From Flavobacteriia bacterium (lineage in GTDB: Bacteria; Bacteroidota; Bacteroidia; Flavobacteriales; Flavobacteriaceae), in NCBI GenBank assembly GCA_004293045.1, contig RDXY01000003.1, forward strand, positions 19,018 to 83,017: 64,000 nucleotides of DNA, given 5' to 3'. The translations under genes and the position numbers were made by a program. Every line of letters begins with the position of its first letter. Positions within the stretch are counted from its first letter, which is position 1. The notes under the pieces were generated by a model, which saw only the letters and a list, made by a program, of their open reading frames with translations, did not search any database and was not told the origin of the DNA. Shown one piece after another: positions 1 through 8,118 of this stretch.

Positions 1-572
1 TCTAAATTAGAAACTCTACTATCATCAAATCCATATTTTAAAGTTGATCCTAAAGTTAATGCTATGTTTTTAGCAAACCATAAGTTCAATCCCCAACCAG
101 CATTAACAGTTCCAGCAGAAGCGTCACCAAAAAAAGTATAACCTCCACCTAAATTTAAAGTTGGATCAAACCATTTTGATTTCAATAAACTTTTAAAACT
201 GTATGTAATTGCTGCGTCAACTCCATAGTAATCTAAATCACCTGGATTAGTAACTACATAATTGTTTTTTGTTTCGGGCGTATGTGTCGCCCATTTTGTA
301 ATTTTGTTAAAGGAACCTGTTAAACCAAAACTGAAGTTATCTCCAACGTTTTTAGCTACGCTTACATAAGATACTGTAGGTGAAATATTAAAGTTTTCAC
401 TTACATTATACATTTGTTCAAATCTAAGGTGGTCATTTCCTTTCATGCTAATCTTAGTATCAATGGCATTTGCTCCAAATGATACTGCCCATGGGTTTGT
501 GCTGTCTTGAGCATTAGCTGCAAATCCAGCTAATAATAACGCCCCAGCAAATAGTTTGTTAAGATGTTTCAT
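1..572 (-). CDS. OmpA-family outer-membrane protein, N-terminal part (runs off window)
   Basis: The reading frame opens with an ATG at 572 and stays open to the window edge, giving about 190 residues of the N-terminus. A signal peptide is visible (MKHLNKLFAGALLLAGFAANAQ), and the mature part begins DSTNPWAVSFGANAIDTK. This start is typical of the abundant flavobacterial OmpA/P60-like porins. The rest alternates hydrophobic and polar residues with aromatic girdles, as expected for an N-terminal outer-membrane beta-barrel. The peptidoglycan-binding OmpA domain would lie outside the window, so it is not verified. A well-formed promoter precedes the gene (613-643, minus). The family link is from recognition of the N-terminus only. 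Confidence 0.8.
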   Translation of the reverse strand, partial: MKHLNKLFAGALLLAGFAANAQDSTNPWAVSFGANAIDTKISMKGNDHLRFEQMYNVSENFNISPTVSYVSVAKNVGDNFSFGLTGSFNKITKWATHTPETKNNYVVTNPGDLDYYGVDAAITYSFKSLLKSKWFDPTLNLGGGYTFFGDASAGTVNAGWGLNLWFAKNIALTLGSTLKYGFDDSRVSNL

Positions 573-612
573 ACTTTTTATTTAATTTAATTACAATGCG
601 TTATAATAAGAA

Positions 613-643
613 CAAAAGTAATGTGTTTTTTGTAATTCACAAA
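613..643 (-). promoter_or_regulatory. Bacteroidota-type promoter of the OmpA-family gene
   Basis: Read on the minus strand there is a -33 element TTTG (643-640), a 19-nt spacer and a -7 element TACTTTTG (620-613). This is the canonical Bacteroidota arrangement, about 40 nt upstream of the ATG at 572. Confidence 0.75.
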
Positions 644-687
644 ACTTTTACGCCAATTTTCTTAATTAAAAGTTAAGCACTATTAAT

Positions 688-1881
688 TTACTGAATAATA
701 TTTAATTTTTTGGCAACACTTTCAAATGCTGAAATGGCTTTATCTAAGTGTTCTTTTGTATGTGCAGCAGATAATTGTACTCTAATTCTAGCTTTATTTT
801 TGGGAACAACGGGATAAAAGAATCCAATAACATAAATACCTAATTTTAATAACTCATCTGCCATTTCTTGAGATAATTTTGCGTCATACAACATAACGGG
901 TACAATTGCAGAATCTCCATCAATGAAATCCAAACCAGCTTTTCGGATGCCTTCTTTAAAATAATTAGTATTCCATTCTAATTGATCTCGTAAGGTGGTG
1001 TCTTTTTTTAATAATTCAAAAACTTTTAAAGAAGCACCAACAATTGACGGTGCCAATGAATTAGAAAATAAATAAGGACGTGAACGTTGACGTAAAATTT
1101 CAATCACTTCTTTTTTAGCAGTCGTATAACCACCCATAGCCCCGCCCAAAGCTTTACCTAAAGTTCCAGTTATAATATCTACACGACCCATAACGTTTTT
1201 TGCTTCAAGCGTACCTTTACCTGTTGCGCCTATAAAACCTGCAGCATGACATTCATCTACCATTACTAGTGCATCATATTTATCAGCTAAATCGCAAATT
1301 TTATCTAATGGTGCTACAAGTCCGTCCATAGAAAAAACCCCGTCTGTAACAATCAACTTAAAACGATGTCCTGCTTCTGTAGCTTTTATCAATTGTTCTT
1401 CCAATTCTTGCATGTTAGAATTTTCATAACGATAACGTGCTGCTTTACACAAACGTACCCCATCTATAATAGAAGCGTGATTTAAACTATCGGAAATAAT
1501 ACAATCTTCTTCTCCTAATAAAGGTTCAAAAACACCGCCATTGGCATCGAAAGCTGCTGCATACAAAATCGTATCCTCTGTTCCATAAAAATCGGCTATT
1601 TCTGCTTCTAATTGTTTATGAATATCTTGGGTTCCACAAATGAAACGAACAGATGACATTCCGAAGCCATGAGAATCTAAGGCATCTTTTGCCGCTTGAA
1701 CCACTTCAGGATGTGATGAAAGACCTAAATAATTATTGGCACAAAAATTTAAAACCGTTTCACCGTTTACAACTATTTCTGCTCCTTGTGGTGAAGTGAT
1801 AATGCGCTCTTTTTTATATAATCCGTTTTGTTGAATTGTATGTAATTCGTTTTGTAAGTGGGCTTGAATTTTTCCGTACAT
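688..1881 (-). CDS. kbl: Glycine C-acetyltransferase (2-amino-3-ketobutyrate CoA ligase)
   Basis: This PLP-dependent enzyme cleaves 2-amino-3-ketobutyrate with CoA into glycine and acetyl-CoA, the second step of threonine breakdown. The 397-residue length matches the family. The alpha-oxoamine synthase hallmarks are present: the [10 protein letters not shown] stretch (His about 134), the VDECHAAG motif with the PLP-contacting Asp209, and the Schiff-base lysine in [14 protein letters not shown] (Lys243). No threonine dehydrogenase is adjacent; the partner must be elsewhere. The gene lies 34 nt downstream of the AddA-like gene on the same strand and could share its transcript. The related enzyme 8-amino-7-oxononanoate synthase is less likely, because the N-terminus and [11 protein letters not shown] segment fit KBL and no biotin genes are near. 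Confidence 0.93.
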   Translation of the reverse strand: MYGKIQAHLQNELHTIQQNGLYKKERIITSPQGAEIVVNGETVLNFCANNYLGLSSHPEVVQAAKDALDSHGFGMSSVRFICGTQDIHKQLEAEIADFYGTEDTILYAAAFDANGGVFEPLLGEEDCIISDSLNHASIIDGVRLCKAARYRYENSNMQELEEQLIKATEAGHRFKLIVTDGVFSMDGLVAPLDKICDLADKYDALVMVDECHAAGFIGATGKGTLEAKNVMGRVDIITGTLGKALGGAMGGYTTAKKEVIEILRQRSRPYLFSNSLAPSIVGASLKVFELLKKDTTLRDQLEWNTNYFKEGIRKAGLDFIDGDSAIVPVMLYDAKLSQEMADELLKLGIYVIGFFYPVVPKNKARIRVQLSAAHTKEHLDKAISAFESVAKKLNIIQ

Positions 1882-1915
1882 TTTTTTATTGTTTATGGTT
1901 GGATGCTATAATTTT

Positions 1916-4900
1916 CTACAAATGTATAATTTTTATATCTTCTCCTATATATAGTAACACTTTTTTAGTTACTTTCAAATTCATTTTTTCAATAACGCGC
2001 ACATAGTTTGCAAGTTGTTTTTTGTGTTTATCGTCTGGTGCTCCTGTTTTGTAGTCAATAAGAAAGGCTTCTGAATTATGAATTACTAATCTATCTGGTT
2101 TTAAATTGATTTCGTTTGGAGAAATTATATTGTGTTCGGTAAAAACGGTATAATTTGGATTAAAAAAGGCTTCTAATTCTGGATGATGTATAATTTGTTT
2201 GATTTTATCTTCAAAAATGCTTTTTTGTGATTGTTGAATCAGACCTTCATCTACGCTTTTAGTTAATGCCGATTGCAAATCGTTTTTCGTAAGAATATAA
2301 GATAAAATTTGATGAATAATATTTCCGAACTCAATAGCATCTTGCTTTAAAGTCCCCCACATTAACGCTTCTTTTTTTGCAATTCGTATCGAAGAAAAAT
2401 CCAATACGTTTTTTACAGACTCAATAGCTGCTTTATTTTTGTCGAATATTTTCGGTTGCGATTGTCTTGTTGGTATTCCGAAAACATATTCTTTTTGTTC
2501 TAAAGAAAAAGTTGCTTTTTGCAACAAAAAATTTATAAAATATGTAGCTAACGTTTTGGAAGTAGCAATTTCTCCTTTTGACGTTATTTTATAACTACTT
2601 ATTATATGCAATTGCTCTTCGGCACGGGTTAAGGCGACGTATAATACGTTTATAGTATCTAAAATTTCTTCTTGCGATTTGGTTTGATAAATTTCTTTAG
2701 TGGTACCGCTATATTTTTCCAGAATCTTATTATTTTTTACCAAAGCTTGAGGCATATCAACACTTTCGTTTTCCATTGGTATCCAAATATTATTACTTCT
2801 TGGATTTAAGCTGTCATCGGCAAACGGATAAATTACTACAGGAAATTCTAATCCTTTCGATTTATGAATGGTCATAATTCGAATGGCTTTTTCTCCTTCT
2901 GGTGATGGAATGCTTTGCTTGAAACCCGATTTTTTCCAATACTCTAAAAAATCAGCAATACTGGTTTGATATTTTACATTTCGCTCTAAAACTAAATCTA
3001 AAAAATATTGCACATACGAAATGGTGGTTTTCTCTTTTAAAAATACGTTTACTATATTTTCAACTGCTTCATATAAGGATTTTTTTCTACAATTTTCAAA
3101 TGATATGTTACAACCATATGAAGCTAAAAACTTTTGCAAATCGGTTTCTGATGCCTCTTTAGCAACTACAATAAACTCGTGAATTTTATCTTTATCAACC
3201 TTTGTAGTTGCCACAAAATATAACCAATTAATTTTTGATTCTTGATTATTAGCACTATCCAAATATTCTAAAAAATTAATAATAAATTTTACTTCCGAAG
3301 CATTCTGAATTAGTAACGTTTCCGACGAAATAATTGGAATATTATTTTCGGTTAAAAAGTTAGCTAATAAAACCCCATTTTTAGTTTTTCGAGTTAATAA
3401 AACGATGTCTGAATACTCAAATCCATTGGCAATAGAATTGTGAATGATTTCTAAAGTTTTAGACAAATATTGCTTGTCTTTTTCGGTAATAGTATCATCC
3501 TCGGAGATTTCTTCATTAATTTCAATGGTATCATCTAAAAAAGTGACGGATACAAAACCACCTGATTTTTCATTAATTTCCTGTCCAGCAGTTTCTTTAT
3601 ATAATTTTTGATAAGCTTCATTGGTAAATTCTCCTGAAAGAAATTGAAAAAATTGAGTATTAAAATCAATAACTTCTGAATAACTTCTGTAATTTTTTGG
3701 TAAATTTTTTACAGCTTTTTCTTTGTTAGAAAACGGATTTGTATCGGTACTTAAATCGATAAATTGTTCCGCTTTTCCACCACGCCAGCGGTAAATAGAT
3801 TGCTTTGGATCGCCTACAATCAGTAACGAACCTTTTGTACCATCTAAATCTTCACTTGCCAGGGCGTTATCAATTAGTGGTATAAAATTTTCCCATTGTA
3901 ACTGCGAGGTGTCCTGAAACTCATCTATAAAATAATGACGGTATCTATCGCCTAAACGCTCATAAATAAAAGGCGCGGGCTGGTCTTTAATTTCATTATG
4001 AATTATGGTATTAAAATCGGAAATAGACAACACGTTTTGATCTTCTTGTAATTGCTTATATTCTTTATAAATTACATTAATAAGCGACAACGGAATCATG
4101 TTTTTTATGATCAAATCAAATAACGCATTTTCATTTTTTGCTTTGTAAATAAGGTTTAATTTTTCTTTCCAGACAGGAGTTAATCGATGCACTACTTCTG
4201 AATTATTCGATTTTTTAGGAACCCGAATTTCTTTTTCGCTTACAAAATCGTAATCCGTTGCTTTTTCTTTAAATAAATTGACAACATGATTGTAAAACGT
4301 CTTTCGGTCAAAATCTTCTTCCGTTAAATTATTTGTTGCAAAATCATCTAAAATGAATTTTGCGTTTTCCTTTATTTTTAATTTATTGGATTCTATTTTT
4401 AACTTTATTTTTTCAGTAATTTTAGAAAAATCAGCTACCGATTTATCGATTAATTTTCCAAAATTAAAAAAATGCTCTTCGTTTAAAATTAATCTGGAGA
4501 CTTCATATAAATCTAAAGTAACATCCCAACTTTTATCGTCATCTGTTTTGCTCTTTGCAAAATTTATTAATACATGTGTTAATTCATCCTCTTCGCCTGC
4601 TTTAGCAACTACAACATCAATGGCATTTTTTAAAAGCTCCTCTGTATCTAAAGTAACATCAAAATTAGTAGGTAAATTTAAATCGTTCGTAAAGGTTCTA
4701 ATAATTCGATGGGTAAATTTATCAATTGTTGAAATATCAAATGCTGCATAATTATGAATTAAATTTTTTAAAATCTTCTTTGATTTTTGTTGTATTGTTG
4801 GAACATCTACTTTTATTTCTGAAGCAATTTCTTGCATAAATTTAGCAGTTTTTTCAGAAACTTCATTTTTTGTAAAAGCAATTAAACTATCAATAATCCG

Positions 4901-5059
4901 ACTTTTCATTTCTTCTACCGCTTTATTGGTAAAAGTAATGGCAAGAATTTTTTTATAAGTATCGTTAGCAGGAGCTACCAATAAAATTTTTAAATATTCT
5001 TTTGTTAAGGTATAAGTTTTACCTGAACCAGCGGAAGCGTTATAAACTTGAAATGCCAT
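1916..5059 (-). CDS. UvrD/Rep-type helicase-nuclease, AddA/RecB-like
   Basis: This large superfamily 1 helicase (1047 residues) probably processes double-strand breaks. Motif I is at the very N-terminus (NASAGSGKTYTL, Lys14). Other visible motifs are FTNKAVEEMK (Ia), FIDEFQDTSQLQWENF (II), VGDPKQSIYRWRGG (III), TIHKSKGLEFPVV (V) and NVLYVALTRAEEQLHI (VI). The C-terminus carries a PD-(D/E)XK nuclease core (KPDRLVI then LIDYKTG), the AddA/RecB arrangement. The usual partner, an AddB-like nuclease, is not adjacent: upstream lies sodA in the opposite direction and downstream kbl. A -7 element TAACTTTG on the minus strand (5116-5109) may drive it. Confidence 0.88.
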   Translation of the reverse strand: MAFQVYNASAGSGKTYTLTKEYLKILLVAPANDTYKKILAITFTNKAVEEMKSRIIDSLIAFTKNEVSEKTAKFMQEIASEIKVDVPTIQQKSKKILKNLIHNYAAFDISTIDKFTHRIIRTFTNDLNLPTNFDVTLDTEELLKNAIDVVVAKAGEEDELTHVLINFAKSKTDDDKSWDVTLDLYEVSRLILNEEHFFNFGKLIDKSVADFSKITEKIKLKIESNKLKIKENAKFILDDFATNNLTEEDFDRKTFYNHVVNLFKEKATDYDFVSEKEIRVPKKSNNSEVVHRLTPVWKEKLNLIYKAKNENALFDLIIKNMIPLSLINVIYKEYKQLQEDQNVLSISDFNTIIHNEIKDQPAPFIYERLGDRYRHYFIDEFQDTSQLQWENFIPLIDNALASEDLDGTKGSLLIVGDPKQSIYRWRGGKAEQFIDLSTDTNPFSNKEKAVKNLPKNYRSYSEVIDFNTQFFQFLSGEFTNEAYQKLYKETAGQEINEKSGGFVSVTFLDDTIEINEEISEDDTITEKDKQYLSKTLEIIHNSIANGFEYSDIVLLTRKTKNGVLLANFLTENNIPIISSETLLIQNASEVKFIINFLEYLDSANNQESKINWLYFVATTKVDKDKIHEFIVVAKEASETDLQKFLASYGCNISFENCRKKSLYEAVENIVNVFLKEKTTISYVQYFLDLVLERNVKYQTSIADFLEYWKKSGFKQSIPSPEGEKAIRIMTIHKSKGLEFPVVIYPFADDSLNPRSNNIWIPMENESVDMPQALVKNNKILEKYSGTTKEIYQTKSQEEILDTINVLYVALTRAEEQLHIISSYKITSKGEIATSKTLATYFINFLLQKATFSLEQKEYVFGIPTRQSQPKIFDKNKAAIESVKNVLDFSSIRIAKKEALMWGTLKQDAIEFGNIIHQILSYILTKNDLQSALTKSVDEGLIQQSQKSIFEDKIKQIIHHPELEAFFNPNYTVFTEHNIISPNEINLKPDRLVIHNSEAFLIDYKTGAPDDKHKKQLANYVRVIEKMNLKVTKKVLLYIGEDIKIIHL

Positions 5060-5122
5060 ATTACAAATAATCTTTTAAGAAAGTATTAAGACGGAAAAAT
5101 TTTATTTTCAAAGTTAAAGTTA

Positions 5123-5130
5123 TAAATTTG
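5123..5130 (+). promoter_or_regulatory. Putative -7 element of sodA
   Basis: TAAATTTG fits TAnnTTTG and lies 35 nt before the sodA ATG. No TTG sits at the ideal -33 distance, so this rests on the -7 box alone. Confidence 0.45.
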
Positions 5131-5164
5131 AAAAAAATAATTAATCCATTAAAAATAGTATATC

Positions 5165-5773
5165 ATGGCTTTTGAACTCCCACAATTACCTTATGCATAT
5201 GATGCATTAGAACCACATGTTGATGCAAGAACTATGGAAATTCACCATACAAAACATCATAATGCTTACACCACAAATTTAAACGCTGCTATTGCAGGAA
5301 CAGATTTAGAAGGAAAAACTATTGAAGCCATTATGGCTACTTTAGATATGAATAATATGCCGGTTAGAAATAACGGAGGTGGTTTTTATAATCATAATTT
5401 ATTTTGGACCGTAATGTCACCAAATGGTGGGGGTTTGCCAACAGGTGAATTAGCAACAGCAATTGACACGGCTTATGGTTCGTTTGATGGTTTTAAAGCA
5501 GAATTTGCAAAAGCGGCAGCTACTCGTTTTGGTTCCGGATGGGCATGGCTTTGTGTGCAAAAAGGCGGAAAAGTTGAAGTTTGTTCTTCACCAAATCAAG
5601 ATAATCCTTTAATGCCAGGAATTGGTTGTGGTGGAACACCTATTTTAGGTTTAGATGTTTGGGAACACGCCTATTATTTAAACTACCAAAATAGAAGACC
5701 TGATTATATTGAAGCGTTTTTCAATGTAATTAACTGGGACGAAGTAACAAAACGTTTCCACGAAGCAAAATAA
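5165..5773 (+). CDS. sodA: Superoxide dismutase (Mn/Fe family)
   Basis: The 202-residue enzyme converts superoxide to oxygen and hydrogen peroxide in the cytoplasm. The four metal ligands can be read directly: His27 (MEIHHTKHH), His77 ([11 protein letters not shown]), and Asp164 and His168 ([21 protein letters not shown]). Length and order match the Fe/Mn family. The GGGxxNHxxFW segment and [17 protein letters not shown] lean toward the Mn or cambialistic type, but metal choice cannot be settled from sequence. It is monocistronic, with a hairpin terminator right after the stop. Confidence 0.95.
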   Translation: MAFELPQLPYAYDALEPHVDARTMEIHHTKHHNAYTTNLNAAIAGTDLEGKTIEAIMATLDMNNMPVRNNGGGFYNHNLFWTVMSPNGGGLPTGELATAIDTAYGSFDGFKAEFAKAAATRFGSGWAWLCVQKGGKVEVCSSPNQDNPLMPGIGCGGTPILGLDVWEHAYYLNYQNRRPDYIEAFFNVINWDEVTKRFHEAK

Positions 5774-5787
5774 ATTTTTAAAAAAAT

Positions 5788-5817
5788 AAAAGCGTGCAAG
5801 TAATTGGACGCTTTTTT
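5788..5817 (+). terminator. Rho-independent terminator of sodA
   Basis: Eight-base-pair stem AAAAGCGT/ACGCTTTT with a 12-nt loop followed by T-rich sequence, 15 nt after the sodA stop. The -33 TTG of the next promoter lies inside its loop. Confidence 0.75.
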
Positions 5818-5833
5818 ATTATCTGTATATTTG
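5804..5833 (+). promoter_or_regulatory. Promoter of the DUF5686 gene
   Basis: TTG at 5804-5806, a 19-nt spacer, then TATATTTG at 5826-5833. It overlaps the sodA terminator hairpin and ends 17 nt before the ATG at 5851. Confidence 0.7.
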
Positions 5834-5850
5834 TTTTTTATTTATTCTAA

Positions 5851-8079
5851 ATGAGAGTACTGCTGTGGTTTGTTTTTTTATTTTCTATTGGAGCGGTTGC
5901 TCAAAAGCGTGCTGTAAATCAAAATGAAAATACAGAAAAAGTAGTACAAAATATTAATCGCGTTTTAACCAATAATCATATAAAAAACACTGATTTTAGT
6001 TATACCTTTTACGAAAAATCAATAATTTCTGCTTCTCCGGATTCTATTTCTGCTTCAATTGATACGTTGTTTAAAAATAAACGAAAAACAAAGTTTACAA
6101 TCGATTCTTCCAGTTATAAATTTAAAAATATTATTACCAAACAACATGTTTATCAAACCGAAAAAGTAGCTATTGTTTCTATTGAAAAAGGGAAGAAAAA
6201 AGAAACTATTATTGGCTTAAAAATGGCCGGTTTAAAACAACCCGTTTACGAATTATTAGGGCAGGAATTTATGCCATTTGATTTGAGTAAAAAACAATTA
6301 AAAATTTTACAATTTACCTTTCAAAACCCCTTTTCAGCTGAGGGCTCACTAAAATATAAATTTGAAATAACAGATACATTAAGCAAACCAAATGGTAATG
6401 AAATCGTCTTGCAATTTGAATTAAAAAAAAGCATCAAAAAAAACAAATTAAAAGGGATTGCTACCGTTAATTTAAAAACAAATGCTATTACTAAAATTAC
6501 TTTTTTTATAAATAGTATTATTAATGTAAAAGCGGAAACTGTTTTTAATTCTTTTAATGACGGAAAATCGTGGTTTCCTATTTCGCAAAACATTTTAGTA
6601 ACTAAAGGAAAAGGGAAACAAAATATTGATTTTTTGGGAGAAACCATTCAGTTTGACAATGTAGCAAATACCTCTAAAAAGTATGATTATTCTAATGATT
6701 TGTTTGTGAAAATTTACAGGGATTACAGTAATTATAACTTTACAGAACTTCCAAAAAAACAACGTTATCAAATTCAAATTGATAAAAGTGCAATTCAAAC
6801 AAATACGGCTTTTTTTACTACAATCTCAAACGATACTTTAGACAAACGATCGCAAAATACTTACCAAGCATTAGACAGTTTAGTAACCGCAACAAAAATT
6901 GAAAAGAAAATTTATTTCGGTAAAAAACTAATTAACGGACAAATTCCAGTTGGTTGGTTTGATTTTCGAGCTCGAGATATTTTTAAATATAACAATTACG
7001 AAGGTTTCCGATTAGGCTTAGGAATTGCTACAAATGACCGCTTTTCAACTTATTATAGATTGTTTGGTTATGGTGCTTATGGTACTAAAGATGGCGTGTT
7101 TAAAAGTCAACTTGGTAGTGCGTTTCGGATTTCAAAAAATACGGATAGTTGGATTTCGGGTTCCTTTACAGATGATATTATTGAATTTGCCGATTTATCA
7201 CTTATAGCAGACAATAAACGATTTAGACTTATAGATCCACGTCCCTTTAATCTTTCTACATTTTATAATCATCAATCGTATGAACTGACTGTTGAATCGA
7301 AATTCATTTCTAAAATTGAAACTACTTTTAAAATAAGTCGTTCCAGAATCAATCCTTTATTTAATTACGAATTTAATGCGCCAAATAATTCCTATAAAGT
7401 GTACAATTTAACATTGGCGACTTTAAGTTTAGAATGGTCGCCAAACAGTAAATTTTTAGAAGCACCACAAGAAATTTTAGAAGTAGAAAAAGGATTTCCG
7501 AAGATAATTTTGCAACTATCTCATGCCATTCCTAATGTGTTAAGCGAAAATATTGAATTTACTAAAATAGATGCCCGTGTGTATCAAGAAAAAAAACATT
7601 TATCAGGACAAAAAACCACTTTTTTATTACAAGGAGGAATTAGTTTAGGAAACACGCCACTTTCACATTTGTACAGCTTAGCACCCAATAATTTAGACCG
7701 AGAAGCCATTTTAAGTCGAATTACATTTGCAAATAAAACATCTTTTGAAACCATGTATTTTAATGAATTTTATTCCGATAGATATTCGCTCTTTCAATTG
7801 AAACACTATTTTAATAAATTTCAAATTTCAAAAAACATTAAACCTGTTTTAGTGATTGGCAGCAAAGTGGCTTTTGGAGGTTTTTCACATCCTGAAAATC
7901 ACCAAGGTATCGTATTTAAAACTATGGAAAAAGGTTTTTATGAAAGTGGATTTGAACTTCAAAATATTTTTAAAGGCTTTGGTTTGTCTACTTATTATAG
8001 ATATGGACCGTATCAATTAGCAACATTTGATCAAAATATTGCTATAAAACTATCTTTTACGTTGAATTTGGGGATATAA
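5851..8079 (+). CDS. DUF5686-family outer-membrane beta-barrel protein
   Basis: The 742-residue protein starts with a signal peptide (MRVLLWFVFLFSIGAVAQ). The central segment with FDFRARDIFKYNNYEGFRLGLGIATNDRFSTYYRLFGYGAYGTKDG is characteristic of DUF5686 proteins. The C-terminal 350 residues alternate in the manner of a beta-barrel and end in a typical outer-membrane terminal strand (AIKLSFTLNLGI). DUF5686 proteins usually carry an N-terminal carboxypeptidase-regulatory-like domain; I do not see one here. Biochemical function is unknown. It has its own promoter and is followed after 39 nt by the MMPL exporter, which suggests partial co-transcription and a shared role at the envelope. Confidence 0.8.
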   Translation: MRVLLWFVFLFSIGAVAQKRAVNQNENTEKVVQNINRVLTNNHIKNTDFSYTFYEKSIISASPDSISASIDTLFKNKRKTKFTIDSSSYKFKNIITKQHVYQTEKVAIVSIEKGKKKETIIGLKMAGLKQPVYELLGQEFMPFDLSKKQLKILQFTFQNPFSAEGSLKYKFEITDTLSKPNGNEIVLQFELKKSIKKNKLKGIATVNLKTNAITKITFFINSIINVKAETVFNSFNDGKSWFPISQNILVTKGKGKQNIDFLGETIQFDNVANTSKKYDYSNDLFVKIYRDYSNYNFTELPKKQRYQIQIDKSAIQTNTAFFTTISNDTLDKRSQNTYQALDSLVTATKIEKKIYFGKKLINGQIPVGWFDFRARDIFKYNNYEGFRLGLGIATNDRFSTYYRLFGYGAYGTKDGVFKSQLGSAFRISKNTDSWISGSFTDDIIEFADLSLIADNKRFRLIDPRPFNLSTFYNHQSYELTVESKFISKIETTFKISRSRINPLFNYEFNAPNNSYKVYNLTLATLSLEWSPNSKFLEAPQEILEVEKGFPKIILQLSHAIPNVLSENIEFTKIDARVYQEKKHLSGQKTTFLLQGGISLGNTPLSHLYSLAPNNLDREAILSRITFANKTSFETMYFNEFYSDRYSLFQLKHYFNKFQISKNIKPVLVIGSKVAFGGFSHPENHQGIVFKTMEKGFYESGFELQNIFKGFGLSTYYRYGPYQLATFDQNIAIKLSFTLNLGI

Positions 8080-8101
8080 TTCACCATAATTCTTACCTTT
8101 G
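8067..8101 (+). promoter_or_regulatory. Putative promoter of the MMPL exporter gene
   Basis: TACCTTTG (8094-8101) is a perfect -7 element, 17 nt before the ATG. A TTTG at 8067-8070 is 23 nt upstream, slightly longer than ideal, and lies inside the end of the previous gene. Confidence 0.55.
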
Positions 8102-8118
8102 CAGCCTAAAATCATATC

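Noticed and set aside
4353..4751. 132-codon open frame on the plus strand
   Set aside because: It lies entirely opposite the AddA-like gene, in a region whose minus-strand frame has clear helicase sequence. The predicted peptide is a low-complexity antisense product.
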